From Perca fluviatilis (taxonomy: Eukaryota; Chordata; Actinopteri; Perciformes; Percidae): 64,000 nucleotides of DNA. Numbering within the stretch: the first letter of the stretch is position 1; each line of letters opens with the position of its first letter. Positions 25,485 through 38,986 of this stretch are shown here, one piece after another. The notes below the pieces were generated by a model. That model saw nothing but the letters and a program-made list of their open reading frames with translations, had not been told where the DNA came from and searched no databases. A program made the translations under genes and the position numbers. The stretch lies in the NCBI RefSeq assembly GCF_010015445.1, contig NC_053126.1, positions 7,970,249 to 8,034,248 on the forward strand, given 5' to 3'.

Positions 25485-26525
25485 ACTGTATGGAATGTGT
25501 TTAGAAATGTGGGGGAGTTCAGGCGGGAGTTGTATTGACTTCCGGTGCATATTGGATGCTGTTATATAACCGTATGATCATGGTGAGGTGTCCAGATTTC
25601 TAAAGATAAGCTGGCAAGTTACTTAGCAACCACCACAGAGCAGGATAGGGGAGCAGGTATGATTGCCAGTGAATACTGGCCAAACTCTTTTAATCATAAC
25701 AACAAAGAATGCACTCCAACACTGTGGCTATTTTAGTTTTTTGCGATGGGCTTCATTTTATTTATTTATTAAGCTAAATTATTATGTTCTTCTATCAAAC
25801 CTGTATTAATCACAATATGATATGAAATGTTACTAATACATCTAAATGGGGATTATGTTTGACATCATTTGCTTTGCACAGAATCCCTTAGACCGAAAGA
25901 GTAACCCATGTAAATGTCATTGTCTGCTCTTCAAATGACAAATTCAGTCAGTCGCTTATTAGTCAGTCGAATTAGCACGAATGTGGGTTTCTCTTCATAA
26001 ATGTGGTAAATTTGTCCGCTGTCTTATATTGTTTTCAGCTGTTTTAGTGTTGTCTCATTGCCTGTTTTGACCAAGGTTTTCACTATGGACTTATTATACT
26101 TCATATTTAAAAAAAAAATAGGAAATAAGTGGTGACTCCAGTGTTTTTTTAAGGGAGACAAATGAACAGGACTGCACTAAAAGCATGCCAGCCCCAACAG
26201 CTGACAGCTGTGGAGTTAAAGGGGCAGCTCTGAGGACTAAAGGCCAAGACGGAAACATAATTGAGAATGCAGTTTAGTTGTATGGGAACATTATTTTTAG
26301 GAGACTGAGCTGGGCACACACGACATGGCAACTGTTTTATATGTAACTAAATTCATTTTGAGAGGAAATGGCCGATGCAGTGGCAGAATTATATTTCATT
26401 TTCCTTGGTCAAACAGATATTAAAAGTTATGAGGCTGAAGCAGCACCAGCGAGTGAGGAGTTTGTATTTTAGATTCTTTAATGGGGAAATCATTTTAAGC
26501 TTCTTTCTCTGTGTTTACTTCGCAG

Positions 26526-26694
26526 TTATGGGGACCATGTTCAGCATTTCAAGGTGCTGCAGGATCGCTGCTGTCAGTACTACGTGTGGGACGAGCTCTT
26601 CCCCTCTCTGAATGAGCTGGTGGAGTTCTACCATAGCAACAGCATCGCTAAGGAGAGGACCGTCTTTCTGAGAGACCCTGAGCACTTCGCCAGG
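26526..26694 (+). CDS. grap: grap coding exon 4: second half of SH2
   Basis: This 169-nt exon encodes the end of codon 99 through Arg155. It contains YGDHVQHFKVL, YYVWDELF and SLNELVEFY. Trp120 aligns with GRB2 Trp121, the residue known to force a turn in bound peptides and give pYxN preference, so that specificity is predicted to be kept. The acceptor is ttcgcag|TTATGG and the donor AGG|GTGAGC, in phase 0. The two flanking introns are each about 14 kb and rich in transposons. Confidence 0.95.
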
Positions 26695-27245
26695 GTGAGC
26701 ACTGTTTGTTTGTTTGTCTGTGTCCTTTTCTTTCAACACCTACGTTCTTACCGCACTTTTTTTTTTGGTCTTTTACCAAACCAAACTAGTTTACTGAGTA
26801 AATACAGGATGTTTTCACCCTTAAAGTCCTTCCTGTGTGCAACTGTGACTGGTTTGTACACACTCACAAAGAAAAGCTGGAGAGAATATTTCAAATAATG
26901 GCAATTCATTAATGATTATAATTTAAAAAATGTAGCTTGAGATCATAGAATACATTTTCTTTGGGAAAAGAACATAATCATTTTGTTATCTCCCACACAA
27001 ATATACACAAGTATTTTGACATCAGTGATTCATTTCCTTCACCAATTTCCCCCTAAAATATTTTGTAATTCCAATTGATTCCTGACTCATTTGAGGAAGT
27101 TATTACTGTTTTGAATCCAGCAAAATGATCTATTCTTACCTTTTCCCAAGAATTCACCTAAAACCACAGCAGTGACGTTGCTCAATTTATTTTGCAATGT
27201 CAATTTCAATCTCCTCTCTAATTAATTTAAAACACATCTGTTCTT

Positions 27246-27899
27246 GCAACATGACATCATGACTTTGCGTAAACATACACGCCACTTTCTGTTATCTGTA
27301 CGCATTTTGAGCTATCCGCATGTATGTCTACGCTGTATACAGCGGACGGCAGTCTGCAACGTCACAGCGTAAACATACACGCCACTTTCCTAAAGCCACG
27401 TGGCGTGTTATCGCGAGGCTACGTGTTATCGCGAGGCTACGGTTTGGTTTAGGAAACATCACACGCGGGTTGGGATTAGGAAAAGAAGAACGGGGTTGGG
27501 TTTAGGAAAAGAAGAACAGGGTTGGGTTTAGGAGAAGAAGAACCGGTTGGGTTTAGAGAAAAGAAGAATGGGGTTGGGTTTACAAAACGTGACACACCAC
27601 ATGGGTTGGGTTTAGGAAAAGAACAAACGTGGAAAGGAAACATAACACACAGGAAGCGATCCCCGCTCTCCTGGGTGAAAGTCCTGTGTTTTACCCAAGA
27701 ACCACCCTATGCCGATTTTCGCCCTTTCATACTGCTCGCTACGGTGTCAATTCACACGCAATCGCAAGGTAATGTAAGTCAGTGGAGGCCAAACGGCGCT
27801 GATAAACACGCTAAAAAGCGAGTATGTGTCTTGATAACACGCCAATAATAGCATAACAATTGGCGTGTCATACATACGCCACTTCATGAGCTCAGTCTG
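27246..27899 (+). repeat. Dispersed repeat with TTGGGTTTAGG minisatellite, copy 1
   Basis: The left end GCAACATGACATCATGACTT and right end CACTTCATGAGCTCAGTCTG recur in inverse order at 50370-51031, defining the unit at about 654 bp. The middle (27420-27640) has five or six units of GGTTGGGTTTAGGAAAAGAA spaced 26-29 bp. Imperfect inverted GGCGTGT/ACACGCC words occur at both ends. The transposon class is unknown. Confidence 0.7.
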
Positions 27900-29520
27900 G
27901 TTCTTGTCACCAGTCTCTGTCTCCTTCGTCGTCCCTCTTGTATTTAAACCGCCAGAGATTAAGTTAAGTATCGGATGACACTTGTGAAGCAGCATTTTGG
28001 CAAAGAGTGTATTTTTCTATCTGTTGTCGTATCAGTTTTTTCAGACATAACAAGCTACCCAGGGGTTCATATTTCTTTTTCCGATGACTTTAAGGCATAA
28101 CCAGTTTTTTTTTTTTTTTAAAGCAATGGGAACACTCCATATGTTGGTGAACTTGTCTGCAGCTGTGACTGTGGCAGCAGGGTTTGACGTAGAGGTGCAG
28201 CTTGTAATGAAAGATCACAGGACTGCCGTTGATTTGGAGCAGAACCAAATCAGTCATCTTTGACACAGAGCCAGAGGGAGTGAGAACCGCAGCGCTAAAG
28301 AAAATCGATGTGACAGGCAATTATTTAGATGATTAAGTTGCCACATATCAAGTCTGGACAGAACATTTCTTTAGCTAGTTGTGTTTAGGCCACTTCACCT
28401 TTGTACAGTACGTCAGACACCTAATGAGGCTGGTTTCTGGTTTTTACTCATCTAGCTACACCAATTATAAGCTATTCAAGTCAGATCAGGGCAATTTTAT
28501 TCATTTAGCCCAATATCCAATATCACAAATGTGGCTCATGGGGTTTAACAATCTGAACAACATACAATTTCTATCATCCTGTTTTCAGTGTACTGGTAGG
28601 TGAATTAGGTAGTTAAACAACGTGCCATCTGTTACCCAAAGGCATATCCCAAATTTCTGTCAGGTTTAGTGAGAGAAAAATCTAAAATGACAAGTAGTTC
28701 CCATTAAGGTGTCACCATGGGAGAAGCTGTTGTTGCTTATTGTGAAGCCATTATGCGGAGAGGATCACATTGCATGTTAAGTATTCCTGGGAGTGGCAGG
28801 CGAAGCCGCTCGCTGTGGAGGGATATGATCCACAGCGATTCTGACATGACAGCATGTTCGTATCACTGTACCGCAAGCCGTATGCTAATACTCATCACAT
28901 GAACCCTGGCACCTTAGAATAGACCAGCCATTCATGACAGAACTGATCGTGCAGAGTTGATCACAGAGAGGAGACACATGTGAAGTGGTATTAGGATTTA
29001 CAACAGGCAGGGTAAACTCTTATGTTGACTACGGCACGGCTCTAGGGTTGGCTCACAGTCTGCCGGTCCACCACTTTGGTCCAGACTAACCAACTACTGG
29101 ATGGATTGCTGTTTGTATAAGCAATCGTGGTCGCCAGAGGATGGACCCTAAAATATCTGGTGATCCTCTGACATTTCCTTTAGCAACACCAAAAGGTTGA
29201 CATTTGTGGTTTCGAATGAAATACCTAAAAAAAAACTGTTGGATGGATTGCCAGGAAATTAGGTATGGACATGTATGTCCCCCATCAGGATGACTTATAT
29301 TTATTTTGTTGCAGGCTTCTGAATACACAATCATAAATGAATGATCATTTTACTTTTTTTTTTGTTGCTGCAAAAAAATGTAAAACATAAATGATCACGA
29401 TTTTCTTTCTAGAGACAGACTGACATAACTTTTTCAGGATATAGGTTGAGTCAATTGGCAATATAGTGCACAATGAACATTCAATCATGTAAAGTTGAGG
29501 AGTAACTTATACTGCTTAAT

Positions 29521-29820
29521 TCAATTCAACAACTTTATTAATCCAAGGCGCAATTAGTTAAGGGCAGCAACAGACAACACACACATACATAACAGCACAC
29601 AAGCCTACATATAGGCCTACACCCTAGAGAGCAGACACACAATAATCAAAAAATAGATTTTATCCATTGAAAAGTCAAATTGCAGAAGGGATAAAAGACT
29701 AGTTTTATTTTTTATATAACCTTTATTTAACCAGGTAGGCCAGGTTCTCATTTTCAACGGCGACCTAGCCAAGAAAAGCCTAAGCGTGCAGGACAACATA
29801 CAGTTTCACATTCAATACAA
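29521..29820. repeat. Dispersed repeat pieces (LINE/SINE-like)
   Basis: 29521-29600 (CAATTCAACAACTTTATTAA) resembles an inverted LINE tail. 29700-29800 (ACCTTTATTTAACCAGGTAG ... GCGACCTAGCCAAGA) matches a very common fish repeat that I know by sequence but cannot name. Confidence 0.45.
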
Positions 29821-29900
29821 TACAGGAATACAGAATACAATAGGCTACATAAAGTGCAGATTAAGTAAGAATTACAAAGCTGGATATGCGAAAGTGATAT

Positions 29901-30200
29901 GGTAATAACACAATATACATGAATAGACAGTCAATAACATTGCTGAGATGTAGTGAAGAGTCAAACAAAATAAAAACCAAACAAAAACTAAAACAGTGCA
30001 AATTATGATCTAGTTAGTGATGTTGATCATTTATAATGCTATATATATATGAATAGACAGTCTATATAAATGCTGAAATGTAGTGAAGAGTCAATATACC
30101 GTTAGTGCAAATAGTGGTCTGGTTAGTGATATAGGTCAGTAATAACACAGTAAACCAGAATAGACAGTCTATATAAATGTTGAATGTAGTGTAAGTAAGA
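29901..30200. repeat. Imperfect tandem repeat, three units, period about 107-130 bp
   Basis: GAATAGACAGTC starts at 29921, 30051 and 30158, each followed by ATAAATGCTGAAATGTAGTG-like sequence and TTAGTGATRT words. It is AT-rich and non-coding. Confidence 0.7.
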
Positions 30201-30986
30201 GTTTTAAACGACGTCTTGATGGAGAAAATTCACTCTGAAGAACAGGATCTGAAGAAAACAAAATGCTCGTTGCTTTACGCAAGATTTGTTGATTACAAAG
30301 ATAATTTAAATCTCTTTGTTTCACACCAATAACTTTAGAGCAGGTTTTGACTATAACTTTAACTTTAATTTGTCCAGGGAGAGACTTTTAATAAGCTCTT
30401 TTGTAACAACGTAAGAGTAATATCAATCATACATATACTGTATTACATTACATATTCTTTATGTTATTGATCATAAGTATTGGACATGGGCTTCCTAGCG
30501 TGTTAAAGTCAAAGAATTAACATGATGACATGTTACATTAAGGCCAGATTAGCTGCATCTCGCCAGTTTTGGTGACTAACCCATCGCTCTATTAGTAATC
30601 AAGATTAATAATGGAATATAAAAATCCCACATGACCTCCGGGGTCTAGTGTTCCACAGTTGCCAGTTCTTCAGTTCTCCTCCAATTGTATCTGTTTCATA
30701 TTCATTTTGATTATGTCAAAATTTGAACTTCATGAATGTGAGCAAGAATAAAGGTTTGTCCATTTACCACATGGGAAAGAATACTTTGAAATGCAGTCCA
30801 AAAGCAGAGCTGCAATTACAAATGAAAACTAAAATTACCAAGTTGCTTGAGGTTTTTGTCTTCTGTCATACCCTAATTCAGAAGGCATCAGCCCAAAAGC
30901 AACTCTAAAGCAGAGTTTAGCTACCACCTGTTTGTTTTTTTTGTATTGAGTCTGTTTGTAACCAGTTATTTGACTCTACTGGTTAA

Positions 30987-31349
30987 AGGTGCAGTAGGTA
31001 AGACTTATAAAACTAACGTTCTGTCATATTTGCTGAAACTGACCCTATGTTCGAGTAGAACTACATGAAGAATATGATTAAAACAAAATCTGGCTCCTCT
31101 GACACCACCTACAGCCTGTAGTGTTTGGAAAAGTCCACCGCTCCCTGTTCAGATGCACCAATCAGGGCCGGGGGGGGGGGGATGTCTAACTGTCACTGCT
31201 CATGCACACGCATTCATTCTCCCTTGTGGGGGGAGGGGCTTAGGAGACTGTTTTGGGCTTTAGCAGAGAGGGGGGAGGGACTGAGAAGTTGTCGATGTTC
31301 AGATTTTTTGGATAAGTCCTGTATCTTCACAATCCTACCTACAGCACCT
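30987..31349. mobile_element. TTAA-flanked MITE, 363 bp
   Basis: AGGTGCAGTAGGTAAG at the left is inverted imperfectly as CCTACCTACAGCACCT at the right, with TTAA at 30983-30986 and 31350-31353. The interior contains a G run (about 31170-31180) and GGGGAGGGGC words and has no gene. Confidence 0.75.
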
Positions 31350-32907
31350 TTAATTTTGCTTGGAAATCAAACCCTGCACTTAACTATTAGCTCGCTGCAC
31401 TGCATGAAAGTCAATAAAAAGAAGTAAAGAGGCAGTGACATCAAGGTGCTGGCCTGCAGATAGCCAGCCACTGCTGCTTTGGGCTATTTCTGAGGTGATC
31501 AGATAGGAAGTGAGGAGTTAAGGGGCCAATGAGTCAGTGCTGTAGAACTGCTGAGAGAGGAAGTAAAACAGAAACACATATGCACATAGATCTTCCTGTG
31601 TTTGTGACATCAGCCAGAAGGTATTTTAAACATTTCAAACTGGTATTGGTATTTTGGCAAGGCCACACTACATACTACATTTTCAGACATTACAATATTG
31701 AATGCATAGACGAATAGGTTCATGATTTCAAAAAGAATAAAATATATAGCAAAATATCAGTACAGTTCAATGTTTTCATGGCCACATCATCATCACAAGC
31801 TTGAAGAAAATCTGATTGGCTGAAATGTGTTGAGCCTGTCTGAATCGTTTGTTCTCTAGAAGATGATCCACATTCATTGATCTTTGTGATGTGTGAGCTT
31901 TACTTCAATAAATGTGTGAGCTTTACTTCAATGAATCACACCTCTCTTCATATACCTGCTGTTGTATACGTGCAATGGAGTGAAGTGTGGCGTTAAAGTC
32001 AGCAGGATTTGGCCGTTTCACCAAGTCATTTTTCTAAAACTCGATTTTATAATTTAGATGGGTTTTTTGATATATAAAAAAAGAGTATGGCTTTTTCACA
32101 TAATGTCCATCTATTCAGCCAGACTGCTGCAGTATTTCGCCTGGCAGGACAGGGGACTTTCAGATGAGGATGACACGTTTTGATCCTAAAAGTAGGTTTT
32201 TATTTTTACAAAGTAGCTTCTTGCAAATTTAGTCCTTGTTTATTAACATCCTGCCTCACACCTAAACAGTTACATGTTTCGTTCTAAATCCTTGGGGATA
32301 CTGCACATTCCTCGACCAAACGCAAATGGAGCAGGTGCGAAGAATTTAGCTTTAGGGCGTCATGATGGTAGTTATGGCAGATAACGACAGCCGTCTCATG
32401 GGAGAATGAAAAACTGTATGACCTAAATACTGTCACAATCTAAATCTCTTTAATGCGAGCCACTAACACATAAAAAAACACCAGCTTCTGAGCTTATTGA
32501 GCATTTTGGTTTTCTAAGATTTTGGTTTTCTAATATTCATACAGTAGTTTCTATTGGTACACCACCAACATCCGTCATCTGTTCTCGACTGAGGAGCTGG
32601 TGTCATGACATTTGCATATAGTACCATAATAACACTAATCGCTCAGAATGCCACTCGCATTCATCCAAATCATCTCCTCCACTACTGCCACTGGATCTAT
32701 CTGCCATGACTTCGGACAAAAGCAAAGTAACACTTGTAAGAAATTTGATTACTGGATAAAGAAAGACAGATGCTGCACTCTTCCTGTGTTATAGGCATTT
32801 ATTGCTGTCATTAAGCAGTATTGCTGTCATTAAGCAACTTTAAGACCATAACAGAACAGTTACAAAGTGAAAGCTGTTCAAACCATATTGGACTCACAAC
32901 AAGTTAA

Positions 32908-33887
32908 AGTTCTCATATTATGCTTTTTGGCTTTTCCTTTATTGTGTTATATATCTTTTTTGTGCACGTTATAGGTTTCCAAAGGGACTTACCATCTCCA
33001 TCAGAAAACACTGTTCACAAACTGTTCCAAACCTCTCTATTGTAGTCCATCCTTTACTTCCGTGACGAACGTGCATCACTTTGTAACACACGTTATGATG
33101 CTCGCCTAGCTGCTAGCATGGCACGCCCTCATGCTCTGCAAATGACTAGCTAGCAGTACTTAAACGTGATTTATTCTAGCCGCATCCAAGGTTACGCGCG
33201 CCATCGTGACGTCAAAATTACGTAATATCGTGATATAATATATAATATAGCGAGCAGAGGTCGCGCACAGCTCTTTTTTTTTCAGCGGCGCGCGACAAAG
33301 CCGAAAAAGGAGGCCTTAACGAGTTCGCCGACAACCGGATGCCAGGACTATCAGAGAAACTGCAAGTCTCTCTTGTAAACTTACAGGGTTAAGATGAGTT
33401 CTTTTATGGTGAATGAAAGGCTCGATCCAACGAAGTAGGTCATCGAATCAAATCAAAGCATTGACGTCAATGCTGCTGCCAGTTCTGCAGTTGTTTACCT
33501 TTTTCTTCTTCTTCTAGTCCGTAGAAAGAGCAACGTCTGTAGCCTTTGCTCATTAGCGCCACCTCTGTTCAGGAGAAGATACCAGCGTGAGTATAAATGG
33601 TCACGGCTATTTCATGACGTCACATATGCGCGCGCCAGCTGGGCTGCAGTTACTGTAAAACACGCTTGACTGTGCATGTGCGACTCCCAACAAAGATGGC
33701 ACTGAAGTGCGATGCCTCACTCTGTAGCTAAAACAGAGAGCTCAACACACAGGGTGAAAAGAGAAGCTGCAGCAATGTGCAGTACAACAACTATATAGTG
33801 TTTTCTGAAAATTAAACCACATAAACCTATTCTGGTACAACCTCTTAATACAATTATGAACCTGGAAATGAGCATAATATGAGCACT
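32908..33887. mobile_element. TTAA-flanked MITE, second copy of the 434-2745 family
   Basis: AGTTCTCATATTATGC is inverted as GCATAATATGAGCACT with TTAA at 32904-32907 and 33888-33891. The right third (about 33640-33887) is the reverse complement of the left part of the 434 copy (AACCTATTCTGGTA, GGTGAAAAGAG words). 980 bp, no transposase frame. Confidence 0.75.
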
Positions 33888-36011
33888 TTAAGAGATGAAT
33901 TGCACAAAATAATTACAGCACTGCTCTTCAGTGTAAAGGCCCAGATTATAGCTTTAGATGAAATTATACGTCTTTATTAGCAGATCATTCATTCATTTTA
34001 TTTCCTATCATATTTTATTCCATTATCCTATCATGTTATACGTCCTACATAGGTCTCTTTACATGATGAAGAAGGATTTGCCCAAGCTCAGAATTAAGGC
34101 TGTCACATCAGGAATATGTTTCTTTACAGTAAAATCCATCAGGGCAGTATACAGTACTTATTCTGCCTCAGGTCTGACTGATATGGTCATGGGTTACCTT
34201 GCTGTTCTATATTAATATTAAGCTCTAATAAGGGTTGCATGCCAGGTGGACCTTGTTCACATACATGGTTGTACAGTCCTAAAAACTGTATTGTGAGTCC
34301 ATCTGGAATTGGCCAATGAACAAACCAGGATACATGAAAAAAATGACTTTATCTTTTCTTTTTTTGGTCATGTATATATGTACGGTATTCTTGTATCATT
34401 GCTGTTTGTGACTTTTCTTGTACTGTAGGTCACACTGTTTCTCTGCCATGGCCTTGAGGTAATATGTATCTGGATCACAACATGCCCCATAGCTGGGGTG
34501 GCGTGATGAAGGTGCTGTGTTTACCTACATGGCTATGTAGCCTTAGAAAACATCTGCCATTCCAAATAAGATCACAGCAGCTTCGTCATAGCTTTATAGC
34601 TGTAGCCTTGTTTACTCTGCAACTGTTTTAATGAGAGCTTTAAGTGGTAAATTGTACATTTTCTGTTGTCTATTTGAACAATACAAATAGACAATTGAGA
34701 CTGATTTTGGACTCATCTCAGTTTTGAATTAGTTCAAAAGCTCGACTAACCTTGTTCCTATGATTGAAAGTAATTTTTTGAAATGCATCTTAGATACTGG
34801 CTTTTTTCATACAATGATTTTTGCTTTTAGTTTCTCCTGAATGTGTTTCTACAGCCTGTTTTTTTGTATCTTTATCTTTGGTCTGGCAGCAGAACAAAGA
34901 CACAAGATCATATAAAAACTCCATCCTACCTGTTCTTCATTATCTTAAGATTTAAAGCACATCATGGTCATCAGCAATTCAAGTCAGAGGTCTTCCTTCC
35001 GCTATCTGCAGATTACAAACACATTAGAAAGATTACAATTAGCTTGGATCCATACCGTCATTTTATTTAAAATCACGGTCAACTTGTCTTGTTTGTATCT
35101 GTGGGGCTTCGTCTTGGCTTTCGGGCATCAACAAAGCTCCAACGCCCACTGAAAGTCTCTGACTGAGCATGTCTCTACAAACCTTACAACAAGTCTTCAC
35201 TCAATTAAGGTTTCACTTACATAAATTATGATGCCAGGGAGATTACAAGACAACTTAATTTGCAAGTTGCAGACCTTTTCTTGCCTGGTACGTAATACCT
35301 AAATTCCCACTAAGTTATTCCGTAACTCCTGTCTTCGCAACATTGTTGTGTATGCTCTATGTGTGTCTAAAATATGAATACCCACTTTTTTAGTTACCCG
35401 CACACTATTTCATCTTTACTTCACCCAAATGTTAGGGAGTGACACTAGCAGCACAAAAACACTTGGAAAAACTAGTTCTTGCATCGCTCCCTTTAGACCT
35501 TTGGATTATTAAAGGAATGCATGAAAACAGGGTTATAGAGAAACTTCAACCCATGTGCTGGAAATGATTCACGAAAATAATCCTTCCTCACTGTCTCTGA
35601 CACCACCACATGATCACAGTCTCTTTTAGTTTTTGACTATATGGGTCAGTTTCACAGACTTAGTCTGTCAAGGACCTGCTTAATCGGAATCCATGCAATT
35701 CCTTTGCAGTGCTTTTTTTTTCTGTTCCCTCCTATTGTGTGGTTGGTCTTTCCAAACTAATTCCACTACCAGCTCATTACGTGGCCCTAGATCACTTCTT
35801 ATCTCCCGATGGCAGGGTGGGAAATAACTCTCTGTATCTATAATTTTTAAATTTTCCTCCCAACATATCCCCACTGCCTCGTGTCTCGAAGATTTCACTT
35901 CAAACAGAAAGCCTGTTCACGCAAAACCTCAACCTCTTTTTGACACCTTGTCATTTTGGAGTGGTAACAGGCAGTGTCACAGGCTATTTTTGCTGCCCTA
36001 TATGTTTAGGC

Positions 36012-36013
<2 letters not shown>

Positions 36014-36046
<33 letters not shown>
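36014..36046. repeat. (TG)n microsatellite
   Basis: 33 bp of TG in grap intron 4. Confidence 0.95.
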
Positions 36047-36056
<10 letters not shown>

Positions 36057-36596
36057 TAGACAAATGTAGTTTAAGGATGTAGTCCATTGATGTTACAGAG
36101 TAATTTGTTCCACTGTCAGCGCTCGCTCTGGGTCGGAGCAGGCGCTGAAGAGGACGTTGATCACAAGGCAAGGCAGCCGAGCGCAGCTGATACGGACGGT
36201 CCATATTTCTCTCGCCAAACCTTTGCTCCTCACGAGTTTGCATGGAAAACTGAATGGGTTTTCCCTGTGCTGTCACACACACACACACAATCAAATAGAG
36301 GCCTGCACACACATGTTCGCTCACACCCAAATTCACAGTAACAGAGTGCATGCATGCACACACACACACTAAAAAGAGGTCTAGACTAGATCAGCGAAAC
36401 AATAAAGTTTAAGTCTGTGAGGGTTTTATAGATTTGTTGGATTGATAGATTGTGTCAGTGTCTCTTGATCCTAATCCTGCCGTCTGGTTAGTGTGTGAAT
36501 GTGTTTGTGTGTGTTAGTCTGGATGACATCATATTGGGCCTTGGTCTAAGACAAAGCAATCCACAGCAATTAGAGCCCAGAATTGCAACACTATAC

Positions 36597-36598
<2 letters not shown>

Positions 36599-36678
<80 letters not shown>

Positions 36679-36694
36679 GCGCACACACACACAC
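36599..36694. repeat. (AC)n microsatellite
   Basis: 96 bp of AC with two CGCG interruptions. Confidence 0.95.
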
Positions 36695-37461
36695 CCATAT
36701 AAAATACAAGATTGGTATTCTTTCCAGTCTCTCAGCTCCCTCACAGTTCATATCACATCTACTTTTCTCCGTGGGAGTGCAACTGACAGCTAAGAGGTTA
36801 GTTAAGTTCAAGACGCTCTCCTTAAAATAGCGATTTATTCTGCTATACTGCTATGTAAACTGCTTTTACTTCACCAGTCAATAGAGATCAGAGGAGGCCG
36901 GCTATCAGGGGAGAAGAAAGACTCTCTCTTTTGTGAACTCAAAGAAAAACACAGTGAGACAGAGAAAGCACAGCATCGGCAAGTTGAACTGAAAGCAGTT
37001 CATCTCACCGCAATTCGACATAAATATAACAAAAAACGTCACACGTTTAACTGAACGCTGTTTTGAGTAGGAGTGTGTGTGAACTCGTATCTCATCCTAA
37101 CACACATCATTCTGGACTTATTACTCTCTGTCTACCTGTCTCTCTTAGTGTCTTACTCTACTTCTCCCATTTCTCTCTCATGGCCTCCACAAATTACAAT
37201 TTTGTTATTTAATCCGTTCACGACTTCACGTAGAGCTGCTCTGCCCTGATAAAGCCAAATAATGAACAAAGCCTATAAGGAGAAGAGCTTTGCAACTTTA
37301 ATGAAATACACACCCTCTTTACCAACTTAAACCACAAGATGCGGCTGCAATCTAAAAGATCTCCCCTTATCAAGATGTATTTATCTATTCAAACAAAATC
37401 AACTTCAATTGCCAGGTTAGCACGCATTGAAAATAATGGTCTCAGGATGGTAAATATAAAC

Positions 37462-38092
37462 GGTAACACTTTACTTGAAGGTATCGACATAAACGTGACA
37501 TGACACTGTCATAACTATGACATGAAACTGTCATGAACGTGTCGTAAATGTTTTAAACAAGTCATAAACGTTTATGACTTCTGTCATTAAGTGTCATTCG
37601 GTTTTTGTCATGACAAGTTGACATTGTTTGGGTTGTCTTGATTATGACAAGTTGACATTAATCAAAGTGACATTACCAGAAGTTGTCTTGGTCATGACAA
37701 GTTGACATTACATGTGTTTGGGATGTCTTTGTAATGACAACTTGACATTAACCAGGATGACATTACCAGCAGATGTCTTTGTAATGACAACTTGACATAA
37801 TGTCATCCTGTTTAATGCCAGGTTCTCATTACAAAGACATCCCAAACAAATGTAATGTCAACTTGTCATGACCAAGACAACTTCTGGTAATGTCACTTTG
37901 ATTAATGTCAATTTGTCATAATCAAGACAACCCAAACAATGTCAACTTGTTATGAAAAAAACCTTAAAAACAGAAGTCATAAACGTTCATGACTTGTTCA
38001 TAACATTTATGACACGTTCATGACAGTGTCATGTCATAGTTATGACAGTGTCATGTCACGATCATGTCGATACCTTCAAGTAAAGTGTTACC
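37462..38092. mobile_element. Fold-back element, 631 bp, with 8-bp target duplication ATATAAAC
   Basis: Nearly the whole element is one inverted repeat. The ends GGTAACACTTTACTTGAAGG and CCTTCAAGTAAAGTGTTACC are perfect inverses, and the arms continue as about 300 bp of complementary GTCATGACAAGTTGACATT-like repeats meeting near 37790. ATATAAAC lies directly outside both ends (37454-37461 and 38093-38100). There is no coding sequence. An 8-bp duplication fits hAT, P or Merlin types; I cannot choose. Confidence 0.85.
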
Positions 38093-38193
38093 ATATAAAC
38101 ATCATGGGAATATTTTATAATTTTATATATTATCATATGAAATGTCCCTGGAGGTACACAGCCCAAAGAAATATTTTTTCTCTCTTCTTACGA

Positions 38194-38315
38194 AGTAATA
38201 GTTTGACATTTTAGGAAATGCTCTTATTCGCTTTCTTGACGAGAGATGAGAAGATTGATAGATAGAGTGGCATCAATTGTGACATCTAATTCTTTGGCAA
38301 GAAAACGAATAATAT
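38194..38315. repeat. Partial copy of the AATAGTTTGACATTTT teleost repeat
   Basis: AATAGTTTGACATTTTAGGA, CTTATTCGCTTTCTTGACGA and GATGAGAAGATTGATA match the family seen at 6326 and 17998. A further partial copy lies at 17190-17300. Confidence 0.55.
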
Positions 38316-38986
38316 CATTTTATTACATGTAAATGAGTCTAACAACAGGTACTGATTTCTAAACATCACTTTTTGGATTTTCCATGCTAAGAGAATATTA
38401 AAAAATAATAAATCCAAACAGGTAACTTCTCTCATCTGCATGAAATCCATCATCTTATATCAGAAATATAACTTAGCTGTCAGTCTTGTCCTTGTCATAG
38501 TGGTATTTAGGTGAAAATGAACATTGTTGATTGTAACAACAAGCAGGCTGTACAGTGCAGGCTGTATTTGAATTGTTTTTGTCCTTGAACTAACGTTCTC
38601 TCTTTGTAACACTTGGGAGCTGCAGATTCTCTGATAATTCAGTGTTTGTTCATCGCCACATCATGCGAACCCCTGACATCGCACATTCTCTTTTTTTTAT
38701 ACATGTAAGAATTAGTCTATTGATTACAGCCTACCTTATATGAGATACAAATAAGTTAAGATAGTCAAACATTAGTCATTTTATTTCCACTACCTTCTCT
38801 CTCTCTCTCACACATTTTTTTGTTTTTACTACTAAGAGGCTAGTTGCAACACACAGTATGCTTTCACAGACTGAGAAGCTTAGTGTTTGTGATGGACTGA
38901 TGACCTTTGTTTCCAAAATCTTTAGCCTATCCTGTTGATGAGTGGGGCAGGGAGTGTTGAGAATAACGCAGCAAAGTCTTGTTTAA

